Positions 21,624 to 34,235 of a stretch of DNA of 64,000 bases are shown here, piece after piece. The stretch is from Hemileia vastatrix (Eukaryota; Basidiomycota; Pucciniomycetes; Pucciniales; Zaghouaniaceae). A program made the translations under genes and the position numbers. Location: assembly GCA_030280995.1 (NCBI GenBank), contig JASXTE010000016.1, positions 15,205,001-15,269,000 of the forward strand, written 5' to 3'. Position 1 is the stretch's first letter; every line of letters begins with the position of its first letter. The notes under the pieces were generated by a model. The model did no database searches and was not told where the DNA came from. It was given only the letters and a program-made list of their open reading frames with translations.

Positions 21624-23172
21624 ATGGCTGGATCCTCAGATTCTGACCCATCAGACCTTCCTTGCTTCACTTCCCCCAAAGACTATGCTTGCAAACAGTG
21701 CATCCACATGTGCAGACCTTGCACTTTCACTCTTCCAACCCATGAGGCCAAACTCTACAACAGGGCCTGTGATTTATGCAACTCCAAAAAGAAAAAAATG
21801 TGACAGAGACCCCAATTATCCTACACCTTAACCTTCACCTTCACATAAATACATCAACAGATCCCCTACTAGATCCCCAGAACTTGGTCCTGCTTCTTCC
21901 TCTTTATCTTCAGCTCCATCCAGAAGATCCTGGCAATCAGTTCCCAGAACACTCTCCAAAAGGCCTGCTTTATCCTCTCAAGAAACAGCTTTTATCTCTG
22001 AAAATTAAGCTCCAACAGTTTCAAAATCAGCTTCCATGCTGCTAGACCGCCTCCAGGCGGCCCGCCTGTCTCACTACAAAACAAAAATCAGGCTCAAAAC
22101 CTTCAAATTCAGCCAGGAAAAAGCCAAATTCTTCCAACAAACAACAATAAATCCACACAAAACCTCCTAGTGCTCCCAGAACAATGCAATAAAAGTTTAT
22201 TACGTAAAAAATTCCAAACATTCCAAAACTTCTAGAAGACCTGCCAGAGGGCCCCAAGAAGACACTGGAGCACCAAATAATGCTCCAAGGCAAAAATCTC
22301 CCTCTCAATCAAGAAGAAGCAATTACACCTCACCTCGTCCAGCCAATTATTCATCTGACAGTTCAATTTCTTCAAGAGCTTCATCCAGAGGAGACCAACA
22401 AGTTTCCAGGTCACCTTCTCCTGCTCCATCTTACATCAACCCTGGTACTCTACCACCAGCACCCAATCAAACTGAACCAAGTGAAAATATCAAAAATAAA
22501 AACAAAAGCCCTTCTGCTCCAACTAAGCCACAGGAACTTTTTCATCCTAGTCTGTATTCTCAACACTATTTAGAGGATTACAAAGAGAATCCATATCTCC
22601 ACCTTATTGATCCTCCTACTACCTCCATTCAAAACCCTTCAGCAGTCCAAATTCCGGCAGCTTACAAATTTTATGAAATTCCAATTTGTAAGCACCAAAT
22701 TAATTATTCCAATTTCTTCAACAGAAAACAGTTGCTGATCCAATTCTTTTATTTAGTTGGCACCTTCCCTCCTGAAACTACTATTGGGATTGGCTAGCCT
22801 CTGGAAGCCACATTGGCACTGGATTGTGCAGATATGAAGCAAAACCTAAGTATGATGTGTTCCAAAATGCTTAAGGCCTTTGCTCTTAATGGGCCACTGA
22901 ATGAATTTGAGAAGAGCCTGAGAGAGAAACTTCTTGAAGACCACTGAAAGATATCCAGGATAATTAAACACACCTTCCAACACTCCATACCAGCCTCTTC
23001 TACTTCCACCCAAAAATAACGTTCAAATCCAATACCTGACCATTAAAATACCTACAATCTCTCGAGCAGACGTAACAACAAGGAACAAAGTGCTTCATCC
23101 AATCACATCAAGAACCAAAAAAGCCAACATAATCTGGACCAACCTCCAGGAGCTTCATCTTCCAGTGATTAA
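21624..23172 (+). pseudogene. Antisense gene alpha, copy B, broken
   Basis: Starts MAGSSDSDPSDLPCF and keeps all Cys positions to CDLCNSKKKK. An extra A in the A-run there causes a frameshift before the last Cys. A TAA interrupts the Ser/Pro-rich part (near 22,006), and a TGA replaces Trp in the conserved C-terminal domain. The intron is at the conserved position: donor GTAAGC at 22,688, acceptor TTTAG ending at 22,756 (69 nt). The C-terminal exon keeps MCSKMLKAFALNGPLNEF and SRIIKHTFQHSIPASS. The same change of reading frame around the GC-rich cassette (22,030-22,075) is seen as in copy C. Not functional as read. Confidence 0.75.
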
Positions 23173-23460
23173 ATATAGAGAACAGAAAAAAAATAAAAAT
23201 TAATAAATGGAAAAAAAATAATAATTAGCAAATATGTATAAATTTTTTTATATTTTTATTGTATTTATTTTTTATTAAATTTTTATTTAATTTCTTTTTA
23301 TTTTATTTTTATTTTTTACACAGATTACTACTTAAAACTACTAACATAATAAAAAAAACTTGAAAAGAATTAAACAAAATTTCCCAAAAAATATGAGGGC
23401 TGAGAAAAAAAAAAAGAAATGAATAATAATAAATAATAAACAAATAATAATTAAAAATGG

Positions 23461-23735
23461 TATCCCCCAGCCGATTGATGAGCTGATCCCTGTATACCTT
23501 ACCCACATCCAAGTGCACCTTGATGTGGACACACCTTTTAATAATTTTCAAATAATTTGAGATAAAAATAAATTAAGAATAATAACTTGAATAAAGATAA
23601 AATGAAATAAATAGAAATTATAATTAATAATAAAAAAAGATATAAAGATAAAAAAAATAGAATTACCCGGACAATTGATGAGCCTTTCCCCACCAATGCT
23701 TGCCCACATCCAGGTGACCCTTATGTGGTGACACC
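23461..23735 (-). other. Paired H2 hairpin units, copy B
   Basis: Reverse complement of copy C 52,795-53,064. The unit at 23,461-23,535 has the GGTATC-type outer stem and the CCACATC stem; the unit at 23,668-23,735 is the second paralogue. Between and around them (23,173-23,460, 23,536-23,667) is A/T-rich sequence with no other feature. Confidence 0.6.
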
Positions 23736-24108
23736 ATAAATTATTAATTATTGTAATTTTTCCACCTCTTTACATCCTATAAATTTCTATAAATAAATTA
23801 AAAATAAAAAAAAGAAAATAATCTAAAACTTCTATCTAACAAAACCTTAGCCACAAAAATTAAAGAAAGAAAAAGAAAAAGTCCAGCTCCATTGAAGGCC
23901 CAGTCCAAGGAAATGATCACTGGGTGGGCTCCATCCAATAAGTAAAAATGATGGGAGACCACCAGTGATCCACCACCAATCAAAATAGACCAAAGATAAA
24001 GAAGCAAGTCTTGATCCAGTTTATAGTCATAGTGGAATTAAAACCTGAATAACAAAAACAAGAATTAGGATTCAACTAGGACAAAAAAATACTTGAAAAA
24101 GACATTAT

Positions 24109-24407
24109 GGGGTAACTGTTATAAAGAGAAGCTAGCTCATCAGTTACCCCAACACTTTCCAAAGTAAAATCTAGATGCCCCCATAGGTATCTTTTAACAA
24201 AAAACACAACATCCACACAATAAACCAAACCAATAAGCTTGAAGAGTCCAGCACTTGAAGACCAAAAGAATTTATAGTTAAAAGTCATAGAGGACTAAAA
24301 CCTGTGAAGAGAAACCAATACTAGGGTTAAACAAAATTAAGAGAAGGGGTTGGAAACAGACAATCTGGGGTAACTTTTGATAGAGCAGCCTGATCATCAG
24401 TTACCCC
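24109..24407 (-). other. Two H1 hairpins, copy B
   Basis: At 24,109-24,150 the arms GGGGTAACTG and CAGTTACCCC are perfect. At 24,367-24,407 the arms GGGGTAACTT and CAGTTACCCC hold one mismatch. They correspond to the two copies at 52,125 and 52,385 of copy C. Confidence 0.65.
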
Positions 24408-24545
24408 TACACTTTCCAAGATCAAATCTAGAAGCCCCACCCATGGGTAACTTCTAACAAACAAGTTTCAAAGAAAACAGATTCACAGCATCACCAAAAT
24501 CTAAGTTCTAAAGAATGATACATAGTTTATCATGAATTTTTCATC

Positions 24546-24662
24546 TTTGTCATTTACTTTTCTATTGGCACCTTGTCGTCAATGATCCCTTGGTTTCTGG
24601 CTTCAAGATATTGATGCGCTTTTGACTATTTGGAAAGGGCCTCAATTATCGAGGATCTTTTA
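24546..24662 (-). other. Primer-binding-side remnant of a family F element
   Basis: On the minus strand, the LTR of family F (24,663 upward) is followed by ATTGAGGCCCTTTCCAAA. Element D has the closely similar ATTGGGGGCCTTTCCAAA next to its 5' LTR. The rest of the F element is gone where copy B begins. Confidence 0.45.
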
Positions 24663-25010
24663 AGTCTAGAAGGTTTTTACGGCAGTCCAACAGCGGTAAT
24701 AGCAAAAGTTTAGGGGCTCAAAGTTTTTAGAGTACATTTATTTATCCTTTTAATTATTTTACGCAAATTTAAGAGGTAAGAAATTTTAATTATTATTATA
24801 AACTAATGAGGTAGTACTATGTAATTGGAATTTACTAAAACCAATAATAAATAGTAATAAGTAATTAAGTGGAATAAGTGTTTGATAATGTAAGTAAATA
24901 ATGAATTTTCAAATACAACCAGAAAGGAAGGCCTTATATAGGCAAAGAAGAGACAAAGCACGGTGTTAAAATCTTAAATACAGTAGTATAAGTGAAGAAA
25001 AGAATATTCC
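24663..25010 (-). repeat. Family F LTR copy 1, left part (split by element D)
   Basis: Continues at 34,241-34,676 on the other side of element D; together ~785 bp. Matches the F LTR at 43,397-44,198 (GGAATATTC, a TATAAGGCC promoter-like box, CTTTCTGGTTG). Confidence 0.7.
25006..25010. repeat. Target-site duplication ATTCC of element D (left)
   Basis: ATTCC here and at 34,236-34,240 flank element D exactly, inside a family F LTR. Confidence 0.8.
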
Positions 25011-26209
25011 TATTGGCTGGTCCTCTAAAAGAAGGAGGAGGAGAAGAGGGAAAAGGAACAGGAGGAGAGGAAACTATAAGATATTATAAATATGAGTAAT
25101 AATATTAAAATATTTGTAGTTTGAGAAGAGAGGACAACAAGGGAATTTGGAGAGTTGACCAAATTGTAAAGAATTATCTAAATTGTAATATATTATAATT
25201 AATAGTTATATTCAATGCGCGACAGTCAATGATAGTTATTATTAGACTTAAAGCAACCTATAGTTATTTATATAGTATTTAAATTAGATATATAGAACTA
25301 ATAAAAATAGTAAATAAAAGTAGTATATTTAAAATATGTTTAAGTGAGTGTATAATAAGTAATATGTTACCAGAGAAATTTCCAAACGCCTTTTATAGGC
25401 AAGAGGACCTTCTGGAGCGTTCCAATAGTAATTAAAAAAAGGTAAAATTATGTGAAATAAATAAAAAGATTTTAATTAAAAAAAATAAACCTGTTATTAA
25501 TCAACTATTTTTTTCTGTCAGAAATTTCTAAAAAGGAATAAAATTAATATAGCAAATAACTACGTGAGTATGGAAAATGAGAACTATGAGAAAGAAATCT
25601 AGAGAAGGAATACAAATAGCTAAAAAGGTATGATTAAAATAAAAGAAATTATTTTTACGCTTTTAAATAATCTTAATTCAGTATAAGAAATGGTAATTTA
25701 ATTATATTAATTATTTCAAGTAATTTAATTATTAAATTAATTCAAACAACTAATTAATTTAATAAAGAAACTTATTCAACATGAGAAATTAAATTTAATC
25801 ATATTAAATAAATTTTTTTAATTAATTTAGTAATATTAGTGACACAATTTAGGGTCAAGGAAGAGCCCAATATTTATGGATAGTCCTATATGATAAGTTG
25901 TATTTAGTTTATATAAATGTCATTATTAAAATTGTAATTACAGTGTAAGTTAATTTTACACTTATAATATAATTTTAAATAATTTATTTATACATACAAA
26001 GTGCGCCATGATATTATAATATATAATATTAGTTTATGTAATAAAATTTATTTAATAATAAAATTAAGTATATTAATTATTTTATTTATTCATAAAATAT
26101 TTATAATTTTATTTTAATAATATTTTGTAATTACATAATGTTATTCCTTTATATGATTGCAGTAATTTATTTTATAAATTACTGGACTCCTGAGATAGCC
26201 TGGCTGACA
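25011..26209 (-). repeat. 3' LTR of element D
   Basis: On minus it starts TGTCAGCCAGGC and ends GACCAGCCAATA, then GGAAT (target duplication). Nearly identical to 33,038-34,235; A+T-rich, non-coding. Confidence 0.85.
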
Positions 26210-26222
26210 CTCCCTCACTCTA
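26210..26222 (-). promoter_or_regulatory. Polypurine tract of element D
   Basis: TTAGAGTGAGGGAG on minus, immediately before the TGTCAG start of the 3' LTR; the same GAGGGAG precedes LTRs at 39,418 and 43,397. Confidence 0.65.
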
Positions 26223-26242
26223 AAAAAACAATAAAAAAAATG

Positions 26243-27205
26243 TTAAGATTTTTTCTTTTTATACTTTTTTAACAGAGTAGAGAGATTTGAAATTTCTTTT
26301 CCAGGTATACATGCATCATGTTCAGATGACTTGTTCTTATATCTCAATAAATATTCAATACCTCTTTCAGAAGTGATAATTCTATCATTAAGAATTTTAT
26401 CGATTTCTGCTGTTTCTGTGACTTCCTGAGGGTTTTTCTTAGGTCTTCCCCTTCTTTTGGGAAATAAGTCACTGTTGGAAGTAAAAGGTTTAAGCAAATA
26501 AATTGGAAAAACAGGATGTTTCCTATTGTATGGAGAATACAATACAACTTCTACTGCATTATCACCAACCATTCCTTTAACAACAAATAGTCCTACAAAA
26601 GGATCTTTTAATTTGTTGTTACCTTGTAAATTGAAATGGACAGTAGATATCAACACTTCATCACCCTTGTTAAATTTGTATTCCTTATGGGATTTATCCA
26701 ATCTTTTCTTTTCATATTCAAATGCTTTATCAATACAGCTTTCAGCATGTTTTCTGCATAGCTGTTGCATTTGCATAAAAGATTTTACACCAGGATGTAG
26801 TTCCAACTGAGGTAATTTATTATTTAGAATCTGAGAAGGAGTGTTTGGGGCATAACCTAACCAAAGCTCAAAAGGCTTTTTCTCAGTGACAGAATGAACA
26901 GTGCTATTATATGCAAATTCAAGACCAGGAAATAGAGTGACCCAGTCATGAGTAAATCTGTCATTGTCTTTATATTCTAAACCCAAGGCACAATACCTTC
27001 TAATCATATCTTCCAGAGTTTGAATCATTATTTCAGCTAGACTATCAGTCTGAGGATGATGAGCTGTAGATAACTTTAACTCACAACCACAAATATCCAT
27101 TAAAGAGGTCCAAAACTCAGAAGTAAATTTTGGATCCCTATCAGAGATAATGGATTTTGAAAAACCAATAATATTAAACATGTAAGACCACCATAAGAAT
27201 GCTAA
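26243..27205 (-). pseudogene. Integrase C-terminal part with AT-hook and chromodomain, element D
   Basis: In frame with the upstream pol but separated from it by TAA at 27,206-27,208. It holds the second Asp (SDRDPKFTSEFW) and the Glu region (HHPQTDSLAEIMIQTLE) of the integrase D,D-E core, then a GPF/GPY-like stretch (KDPFVGLFVVKG). The C-terminus has a basic PKRRGRPKKNP, an AT-hook core, and a chromodomain-like ILNDRIITSERGIEYLLRYK ending at the stop at 26,243. Chromodomains in this position define chromoviruses and are known to steer integration to marked chromatin. Copies in E and E2 carry the same tail. Confidence 0.85.
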
Positions 27206-29923
27206 TTATTTTGTGGATACATCTTTGTGGGTAGGAATAAATTTGCACATTTTTGTGAATCTATCTACTATTACCCAAGAAGAGTTATAACTGTCTTTAC
27301 CTGCTACAGGAAGACCAGTGACAAAATCCATGTTAATTATTTGCCAAGGAGCATTAGGTGCTTCAATATGTTGTAGTAAACCTGCTCTCTTACCTTTCAA
27401 ACCTTTAGATTTCTGGCAGGAATCACAAGATTCAACATATAATTTTGTATCTTCAGACATATTAGCCCACCAAACAGTGTTTTTGATTCTAATCAATGTT
27501 TTCTCTAGATCAAAATGACCAGCTAATATGTCATCATGACAAAGTTTGAGGATAGTTTCTTTCATAGAAGGGGGAATTACAATTACATTAGTAAGCTTTC
27601 TTCTATAATAAATATAACCATCTTCAATAGAAAACTTTCCTTTCATCAAAGCACTTTGATATTTTTCAGGAAGAGTTTTAATCAATGCTTGAATTGAAGC
27701 ATTCTTAGGATCATTTAAGATAGTAACTAATTTATTTAAATCAGAATCCTTATCATATGAATCCAGTATTAATTGTAATAACTCTTCTTCAATATCAACT
27801 ATAAATATACCATGGATATGAACAGTATCATCTTCAAGTACATAAGCAGGTTTGGAGTCATTATTTGGCAGAGGCAGTCTGGACAGCATATCAACATTGT
27901 AGTGAACATTTCCAGCCCTATGGATAATTGTCATCCATCCTCTGTACTCTTGAAAAGCAAGTTGCCACCTGAACATATGTCTTTTAAGTATTTTCATGTT
28001 TAAGAGGGACTTTACAGCACTACAGTCAGTTACCAATTCAAAATTTTGGTCATCTAGATAGTAATGAAGTTTCTCAAGAGTTTAAACAACTGCTAAGCAC
28101 TCTAATTGAGTGGCACCATATTTCAATTCACTATTTCTCAAGGTTCTTGAAATATAACAAATTACAACTTCTGAGGATTTATCATTAATAATTTGTTTCT
28201 GGTGTAGGGCAGCACCCAGACCAACAAAGCTAGAATCTGTATACAGGACAAATGGTTTGTTAAAATCTGGAAGAGCTAAGATAGGGGCTGTAATTAAGCA
28301 ATTTTTTAAGGTATCAAAAGCTTTTTGACAGTCACTATTCCAGATGATTGTAACATCTTTCGTAGTGAGTTTGGTAAGAGGTAAGGCTATGACCTGATAA
28401 TTTTTAATATATTGACTGTAATAGCCACAAATATCCAAAAAACTTTGGATTTCTCTTACAGAAGTTGGTGCTTTCACATTTTGAATTGCAGAAACTTTGT
28501 TTTGGTCTACACAAATTTGTAGGCCTGACACAACATGGCCATGGACTTTCAAAGATTGAAAACCAAATTTACACTTTTTCAAGGACAAGGTCATATTGAT
28601 TTCATCCATTTTTTGAAAAACTCTATTCAAGTGAACCATATGTTCATCAAAAGTTTTAGAAAAAACTATGATATCATCAATATACACCATGAGCCATCCT
28701 TCAATTATTTCCTGATGGAAAGTGTTATCCATGACTTTCTGGAAAACTGAAGGGGAATTTTTGGGACCAAATGGCATTCTAACATACTTATATATTCCCA
28801 TATGAGTAGCAATAAGCAAAATATTCTGAGAATTTTTCTCAACTGGAACTTGATGATACCCTTTGTTACCATCCAGACAACTAATAAATTTTGCACCTTG
28901 CAAGGTAGCATGAATTGAATTAATTCCGGGTAAAGGATAAATATCATCAACAGTATAAGTGTTTAATGTTCTGTAATCTCCACATAATCTAGCCTTATCT
29001 TTTTCATAAGAAATCAAGACTGGAGAGATGACACAATATTGGGGGGTGACATCCACTTTCTCAATGATGTTCATTTTTAATAATGTGGAAATATTATCTT
29101 CAATATCCTTTCTTTTTGTTGGAGAAGCAGGATATGGTTTTTTCCTAAGACTAGGAAAAATATCATTCAAGTTACAGGATAAGGTAACTTTCATTTCTTC
29201 CTGAACACTTCCCAAGACATGAGAGCCATGAGCAAAAGCCATAGGGAAAGAAGTAATTGAGGCAATAAAAGAATCCTTTTGTTCACTAGTTAAATGATCA
29301 CCAAAAGAAGCAGTATGTATTTCATTTAATAAATCATCCATTTCAATTGTTGGTCTGCCTTTACACTGGATCAGTGAGTTACAAGACTTTAACAGATGCC
29401 CAGAAGGTTTTCTAGGGGAGGAAATTTTGAATTTTCTTTTGCCATTCAGTCCCAAGGTGAAGCAATTATTTGCTGGGTCCAATTTCACAGCAAATATGGT
29501 CAAAATATCATTACCCATAATAAAAAAATTTCTTAAATTATCATTTTTCATGACAACAAACTCACAAATAGCTCTGACAAAACCACCATTATATTTGAAG
29601 AATTCAGAGGTTTTTTATTTGCCAATAGTAATTAAGGTAGAACCATACCCTCTCCATTTTTCAGAAGTTATAGGTAATAATTTACTCAAATAATCCTTAT
29701 CTACTGAAGCTAAAGCTTTTTCAGACACTACACTTCCTTCAGCACCAGAATCAAGAACTACATCAACATTTTTACCATTAATGATAACAGGTGCCTTCAA
29801 AGGGGATATGGCTATAGGATTGTTAGTAATATCTTTAATTATCTCAGCATTTTCTACTGAAGATAATTCCAATAAACATTCTTCAGATATATTATCTAAA
29901 TAATGGACATCCTGTTCCAACAT
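27206..29923 (-). pseudogene. pol of element D: protease, RT, RNase H, integrase N-terminus
   Basis: A single reading frame from 29,923 with three in-frame stops (TAA 29,615-29,617, 28,082-28,084, 27,206-27,208) and no frameshift. The protease has DSGAEGSVVS, and RT has the catalytic VYIDDIIVFS. RNase H begins at VLYTDSSFVGLGAAL and continues with LVTDCSAVKSLL after the second stop. The integrase zinc finger is CHDDILAGHFDLEKT...CDSCQKSKG, and the first catalytic Asp is in NMDFVTGLP. The last two stops are shared with element E. Gag and pol are in the same frame, so a single polyprotein is likely ancestral. It cannot make full pol unless stops are read through. Confidence 0.85.
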
Positions 29924-29932
29924 TAAAACATC

Positions 29933-31191
29933 TTAACCGGATTCATTGTCATAGGAGATATTACTTTCACAGTCACTAGAAGAATTATTGACCTCCATTT
30001 CAGCCTCATCAGTGTCCTCATTGTGTTCAACAAGATTAATTTTCTTGTCACAAACATGACCCTTTTGCCATGGTTTGTTACATTTATAACAAGTATTTGT
30101 TGCATATTTTTTAGGTGCAACTGGGGAAGAGGGTCTACCAGATTTTTCTGGGAGCTTTGTAGAGGGTTTATTCTGATCATTATAGGGTTTACTAAGGTAA
30201 TTCTTAGGTTCATATCTATGGTTGAGTAGTACCTCATTACAAATATTAATGAAAGAAGAATGTTCCCTCACATGCTCAGTTCTAGCTACAATTAAATCTC
30301 TAAGAGAATTTGGCAATTTATACAAGATTTTATCCCTCCAAATATCATAATCCATCTTTGGATCAACTGCTCTTAGGATTTTTGTTACTCTCATAAGAAA
30401 AACAATGGGTTTTTCAACAGAGGAGGATACATATCTAGTATTCTCATACAGTCTTTGCTGAGCCAACCTGAATTTTGAACCACCAAACTGATTCTCAATC
30501 AAGGATTTCCACTCATTCATGTATAATGGTTATTATCTAATAGAACAGATTCATACCACAACAAGGCTACATTGAAAAATAAAGAAAATAGCTTAGAAAC
30601 AATTTCCTCATCAGGTAGTTTATAAGATCTCTTTAAATTATCAATCCTTTGTATAAAGTGTTGCCAATCAGATGAAGAATCACCATCAAAGGTAGGATAT
30701 TGATCAAACTTAGGCCAATTTTTCTGGCTACTGGGATGTTCCATTCTATGGTTTGAATTATTCAAGGTTATCAGTTCTTGAAGCCTTGAAAGGTGTTCAG
30801 ATATTTCATTATTCACAGAGGCAGCTGGCTCATGGTGAGAATTAAATTTCTTTCTGTTTGATGCAATAGATTTTTCAGAATGAAGTTCGGCTGGTAAAAT
30901 TGGTACATTACAAGGGAGAGAAGAACTACTCTGTTTGGGCTGTTTATTATTATGATTAACAGCAGTATGAGCAATATTTTTTAATTCATGATAATGAGTA
31001 GCCTGGACAGCTTGTAATGCAGAAAATAATTTCTCAAGGTCAGATAATTTATTTCTCAAATCAGGAATATAAGATAGTTGATCATCAATCCTAGAAATTG
31101 ATAAAACATTTCTGTCCTCATCTACAGAGAGTTTATTACTTAAATTCTGAGAATCAATTTTCAATTTTCTTAATTGACTGTGCAAAAGCAT
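29933..31191 (-). pseudogene. gag core and zinc knuckle, element D
   Basis: 31,191-30,517 encodes the capsid-like region (WPKFDQYPTFDGDSSSDW, ALLWYESVLLDNNHYT). It continues in another phase from 30,520 (NEWKSLIENQFGGSKF). Comparison with element E shows a one-base loss in the Trp codon at the junction. The zinc knuckle is CYKCNKPWQKGHVC, the C-x2-C-x7-H-x-C variant of some Gypsy gags. Ends in TAA at 29,933-29,935, where element E stays open into the protease. Gag builds the virus-like particle in which reverse transcription happens. Confidence 0.8.
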
Positions 31192-31223
31192 ATTGTCATT
31201 CTTTAAAGCAGTATTTTCATCTT

Positions 31224-32370
31224 TTAGATTATCAACAATTTTGTGTAGGTGACTATATTTATCTGAAAGTGATCTGTGGTCAGCTTTAATAGACTTTTGT
31301 TGAGCCGAACATTATTTAATGTGTCTTTCAATTTGAAATAAGCAGTGTCTTGAACAGAAGAACTCACTTTGCAATGTAAATGCAAATTATTTAATCTATC
31401 ACTCTCATGTATTAACAAATCTCTCAAATGTTTATCTTTCACAACATTAAAATCAAGGGTATCTTTCAATATTTCTTCAGAAGTTTTCTCAAGTAAAGTG
31501 TAAATTTCAGGGAAACAGAATCATTCTTGATTGCAAGAGAAGGGTTAATTAAAGAATTAGAAGTCAAATGTAAAGGTTCATCAAATGATAATTTTCTAAT
31601 TACATCAATGGGGCTACTTATTAAAGGAAGTTGTTTCATCAAGGGTTTAACTGTTCTTTCAGGGTCCACATTATTACCTGAAGAAGATTTGTGATTATAT
31701 ATACCAACGTGCTTATCAAACAAATTACTTACCATGGCAAGGGAGGAAACTTCCCCTGTGCTTTCATTCTTCTGCCCCCTGATAAGGATGGTGCTGAAGA
31801 GATGGATTGTAGTTTGGTGTCCTGGATGGGCCAGGGTGTTGAGCTGGTTGTTGTACATTCTGTTGGTAGTGGGTCATCAAGTAATCCCATTTCCATTGCT
31901 CCACTTGCAGAATGCCTTGATTGTGGTTGAGGGAGCTGGGTTCTTGATTGGGCTGAGGTTGAGGCGGAGGCTGGGAAGCTGGAAAATGAGTAGGTTGACC
32001 CTGTTTGGGATTTAAAAGCTCCTGCATCTGCTGCCAGAGTGTGTCTACCTTTGCCTTGTACTTCATGCTTTCTGCTCTCAGCTCCTTTATATGGCTTGAA
32101 AGATTGTTTACCTGCTGTGTTAGAGGAATATTTTTTATTTTTATACCTCTGAGTGGATTTTCCTGATGTACTTGAGGTTTTACTTCCTTCAGAGTTTTTA
32201 GGTGAGAGGGGTTTTCCACTTCTCCTTACATTTCCACGTCCTGAAGGTTTTTTATCAGCTGAATAATTTTTGTAAGTTACTTTAGAAGAACCTACAGATT
32301 CAGTGTCAACATCCACTTCAGTCTCATCCACATGTAAGTTATCCATGCTTTTAGCCAAACTACTGGACAT
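31224..32370 (-). pseudogene. gag N-terminal region, element D (frameshifted)
   Basis: Starts MSSSLAKSMDNLHVDETE at 32,370. The Ser/Lys-rich frame gives way near 32,110 to another frame with a coiled-coil-like stretch (LSSHIKELRAESMKYKAK) and a Pro/Gln-rich tail, then to further frames at 31,858-31,466 and 31,469-31,224 (HLRDLLIHESDRLNNLHL). The change of frame with continued biased, non-random composition indicates several frameshifts in one long gag. Function inferred only from position. Confidence 0.6.
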
Positions 32371-33037
32371 TTAAACTGTAAAAAAAAGAGAATCAAAATT
32401 AAACAATGATTCAATTTGTTATTTCAAAATAAAATATAATCAATTGTATTTTTAAAAAACACTTTAAATTTTTTATTAGGAAAAAAATCAATGAATTAAA
32501 AAATGTAATACAAATAAATGTAATTACAATGTTTATTAAGAATTAACAATAAAAAAAATGGGACCAACCAATAAAGGTTTAAGAAGTCAACCAAAATTAA
32601 TATAATGGTAAAATTGGGACTAAGTACTGAGTACTATTATGGTCAACCAATATACAAAAAAAAATAATAAAACTAATTTAATAATTTATTAAACATTAAT
32701 TGTCTTCTAGGACTAAGAGTTTTACTCTATTATGGTCAACTAGGAAAAAAAATTTAATATAATGAAAACTTACACTCAGTGAGTCAGCAATTAAGCCACA
32801 AACACTGTTATTGCAGTAAAAATATAATACTATGAGTGAGAGGTGCAAAGGTGAACTTACTATAGTGATCGTAAAAGCACTTCAAAATAATATATAATTT
32901 GATTTAATATAAACCTAAAATATCGAACCCAAGTTCGAAACACTGTCACGGCAAAAAGTTTACTTTGGCTTGGGTGATCCGTGCGCTTTGTCGTTCGTTG
33001 CAAGTTTTTGTCGTCGTTGTTTGGAAAGGCCCCCAAT
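32371..33037 (-). other. 5' leader of element D
   Basis: Non-coding leader between the 5' LTR and gag. A primer-binding candidate (TGGGGGCCTTTCC) lies at its LTR side, ~33,020-33,036 on minus. The rest is A/T-rich; the short self-complementary TTCGAACTTGGGTTCGA lies near 32,930. Confidence 0.5.
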
Positions 33038-34235
33038 TATTGGCTGGTCATCTAAAAGAAGGAGGAGGAGAAGAGGGAAAAGGGACAGGAAGAGTGGAAA
33101 CTATAAAATATTATAAATATGAGTAATAATAATATAATATTTGTAGTTTGAGAAGAGAGGACGACAAGGGAATTTGGAGAGTTGACAAAATTGTAAAGAA
33201 TTATCTAAATTGTAATATATTATAATTAATAGTTATATTCAATGCGCAACAGTCAATGATAGTAATTATTAGACTTAAAGAAACCTATAGTTATTTATAT
33301 AGTACTTAAATTAGATATATAGAACTAATAAAAAAAGGAAATAAAAGTAGTATATTTAAAATATGTTTAAGCAAGTGTATAATAAGTAATGTGTTACCAG
33401 AGAAATTTCCAAACCCCTTTTATAGGAAAGAGGACCTTCTGGAGCGTTCCAATAGTAATTACAAAAAGGTAAAATTATGTGAAAGAAATAAAAAGAATTT
33501 AATTAAAAAAAATAAACCTGTTATTAATCAACTATTTTTTTCAGTCAGAAATTTCTAAAAAGGAATAAAATTAATATAAAAAATAACTACGCAAGTATGG
33601 AAAATGAGAACTATGAGAAAGAAATCTAAAGAAGGAATACAAATAGCTAAAAAGGTATAATTAAAATAAAAGGAATTATTTTTACGCTTTTAAATAATCT
33701 TAATTCAGTATAAGCAATGGTAATTTAATTATATTAATTATTTCAAGTAATTTAATTATTAAATTAATTCAAACAACTAATTAATTTAATAAAGGAACTT
33801 ATTTAACATGAGAAATTAAATTTAATCATATTAAATAATTTTTTTTAGTTAATTTAGTAATATTAGTGACACAATTAAGGGTCAAGGAAGCGCCCAATAT
33901 TTATAGATAGTCCTATATGATAAGTTGTATTTAGTTTATATAAATTCATTATTAAAATTGTAATTACAGTGTAAGTTAATTTTACACTAATAATATAATT
34001 TTAAATAATTTATTTATACATACAAAGTGCGCCATGATATTATAATATATAATATTTGTTTATGTAATAAAATTTATTTAATAATAAAATTAAGGATAGT
34101 AATTATTTTATATATTCATAAAATGTTTATCATTTTATTTTAATAATATTTTGTAATTACATAATGTTATTCCTTTATATGATTGCAGTAATTTAATGTA
34201 TAAATTACTGGACTTCTGAGATAGCCTGGCTGACA
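33038..34235 (-). repeat. 5' LTR of element D
   Basis: Matches 25,011-26,209 with few differences by eye. Ends at TGTCAGCC (plus: GGCTGACA) at 34,235, next to the ATTCC duplication. Confidence 0.85.

Larger units (their letters stand above)
21000..24545 (-). mobile_element. Family 1 fragment, copy B (no LTRs, no gag-pol)
   Basis: This is the reverse complement of roughly copy C 51,975-55,470. It holds, from right to left, the two H1 hairpins, the paired H2 hairpin units, antisense gene alpha and the motif cluster. Gene beta, both LTRs and nearly all of gag-pol are absent. Boundaries are approximate because the ends fade into unrelated AT-rich sequence. Confidence 0.85.
25011..34235 (-). mobile_element. 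Element D: complete family 2 Gypsy chromovirus, minus strand, coding mutated
   Basis: 9,225 bp between ATTCC duplications. LTRs are 25,011-26,209 and 33,038-34,235 (~1.2 kb, closely similar), beginning TGTCAGCCAGGCTATC on the minus strand. A purine tract (GAGTGAGGGAG) abuts the 3' LTR, and a primer-binding candidate starting TGGGGGCC follows the 5' LTR by two bases. Gag, protease, RT, RNase H and integrase with chromodomain are all recognisable in order. It inserted into a family F LTR. Confidence 0.9.

Noticed and set aside
31734..32015. Plus-strand frame over the gag N-terminus of element D
   Set aside because: It mirrors Pro/Gln-rich gag sequence and has no counterpart elsewhere.
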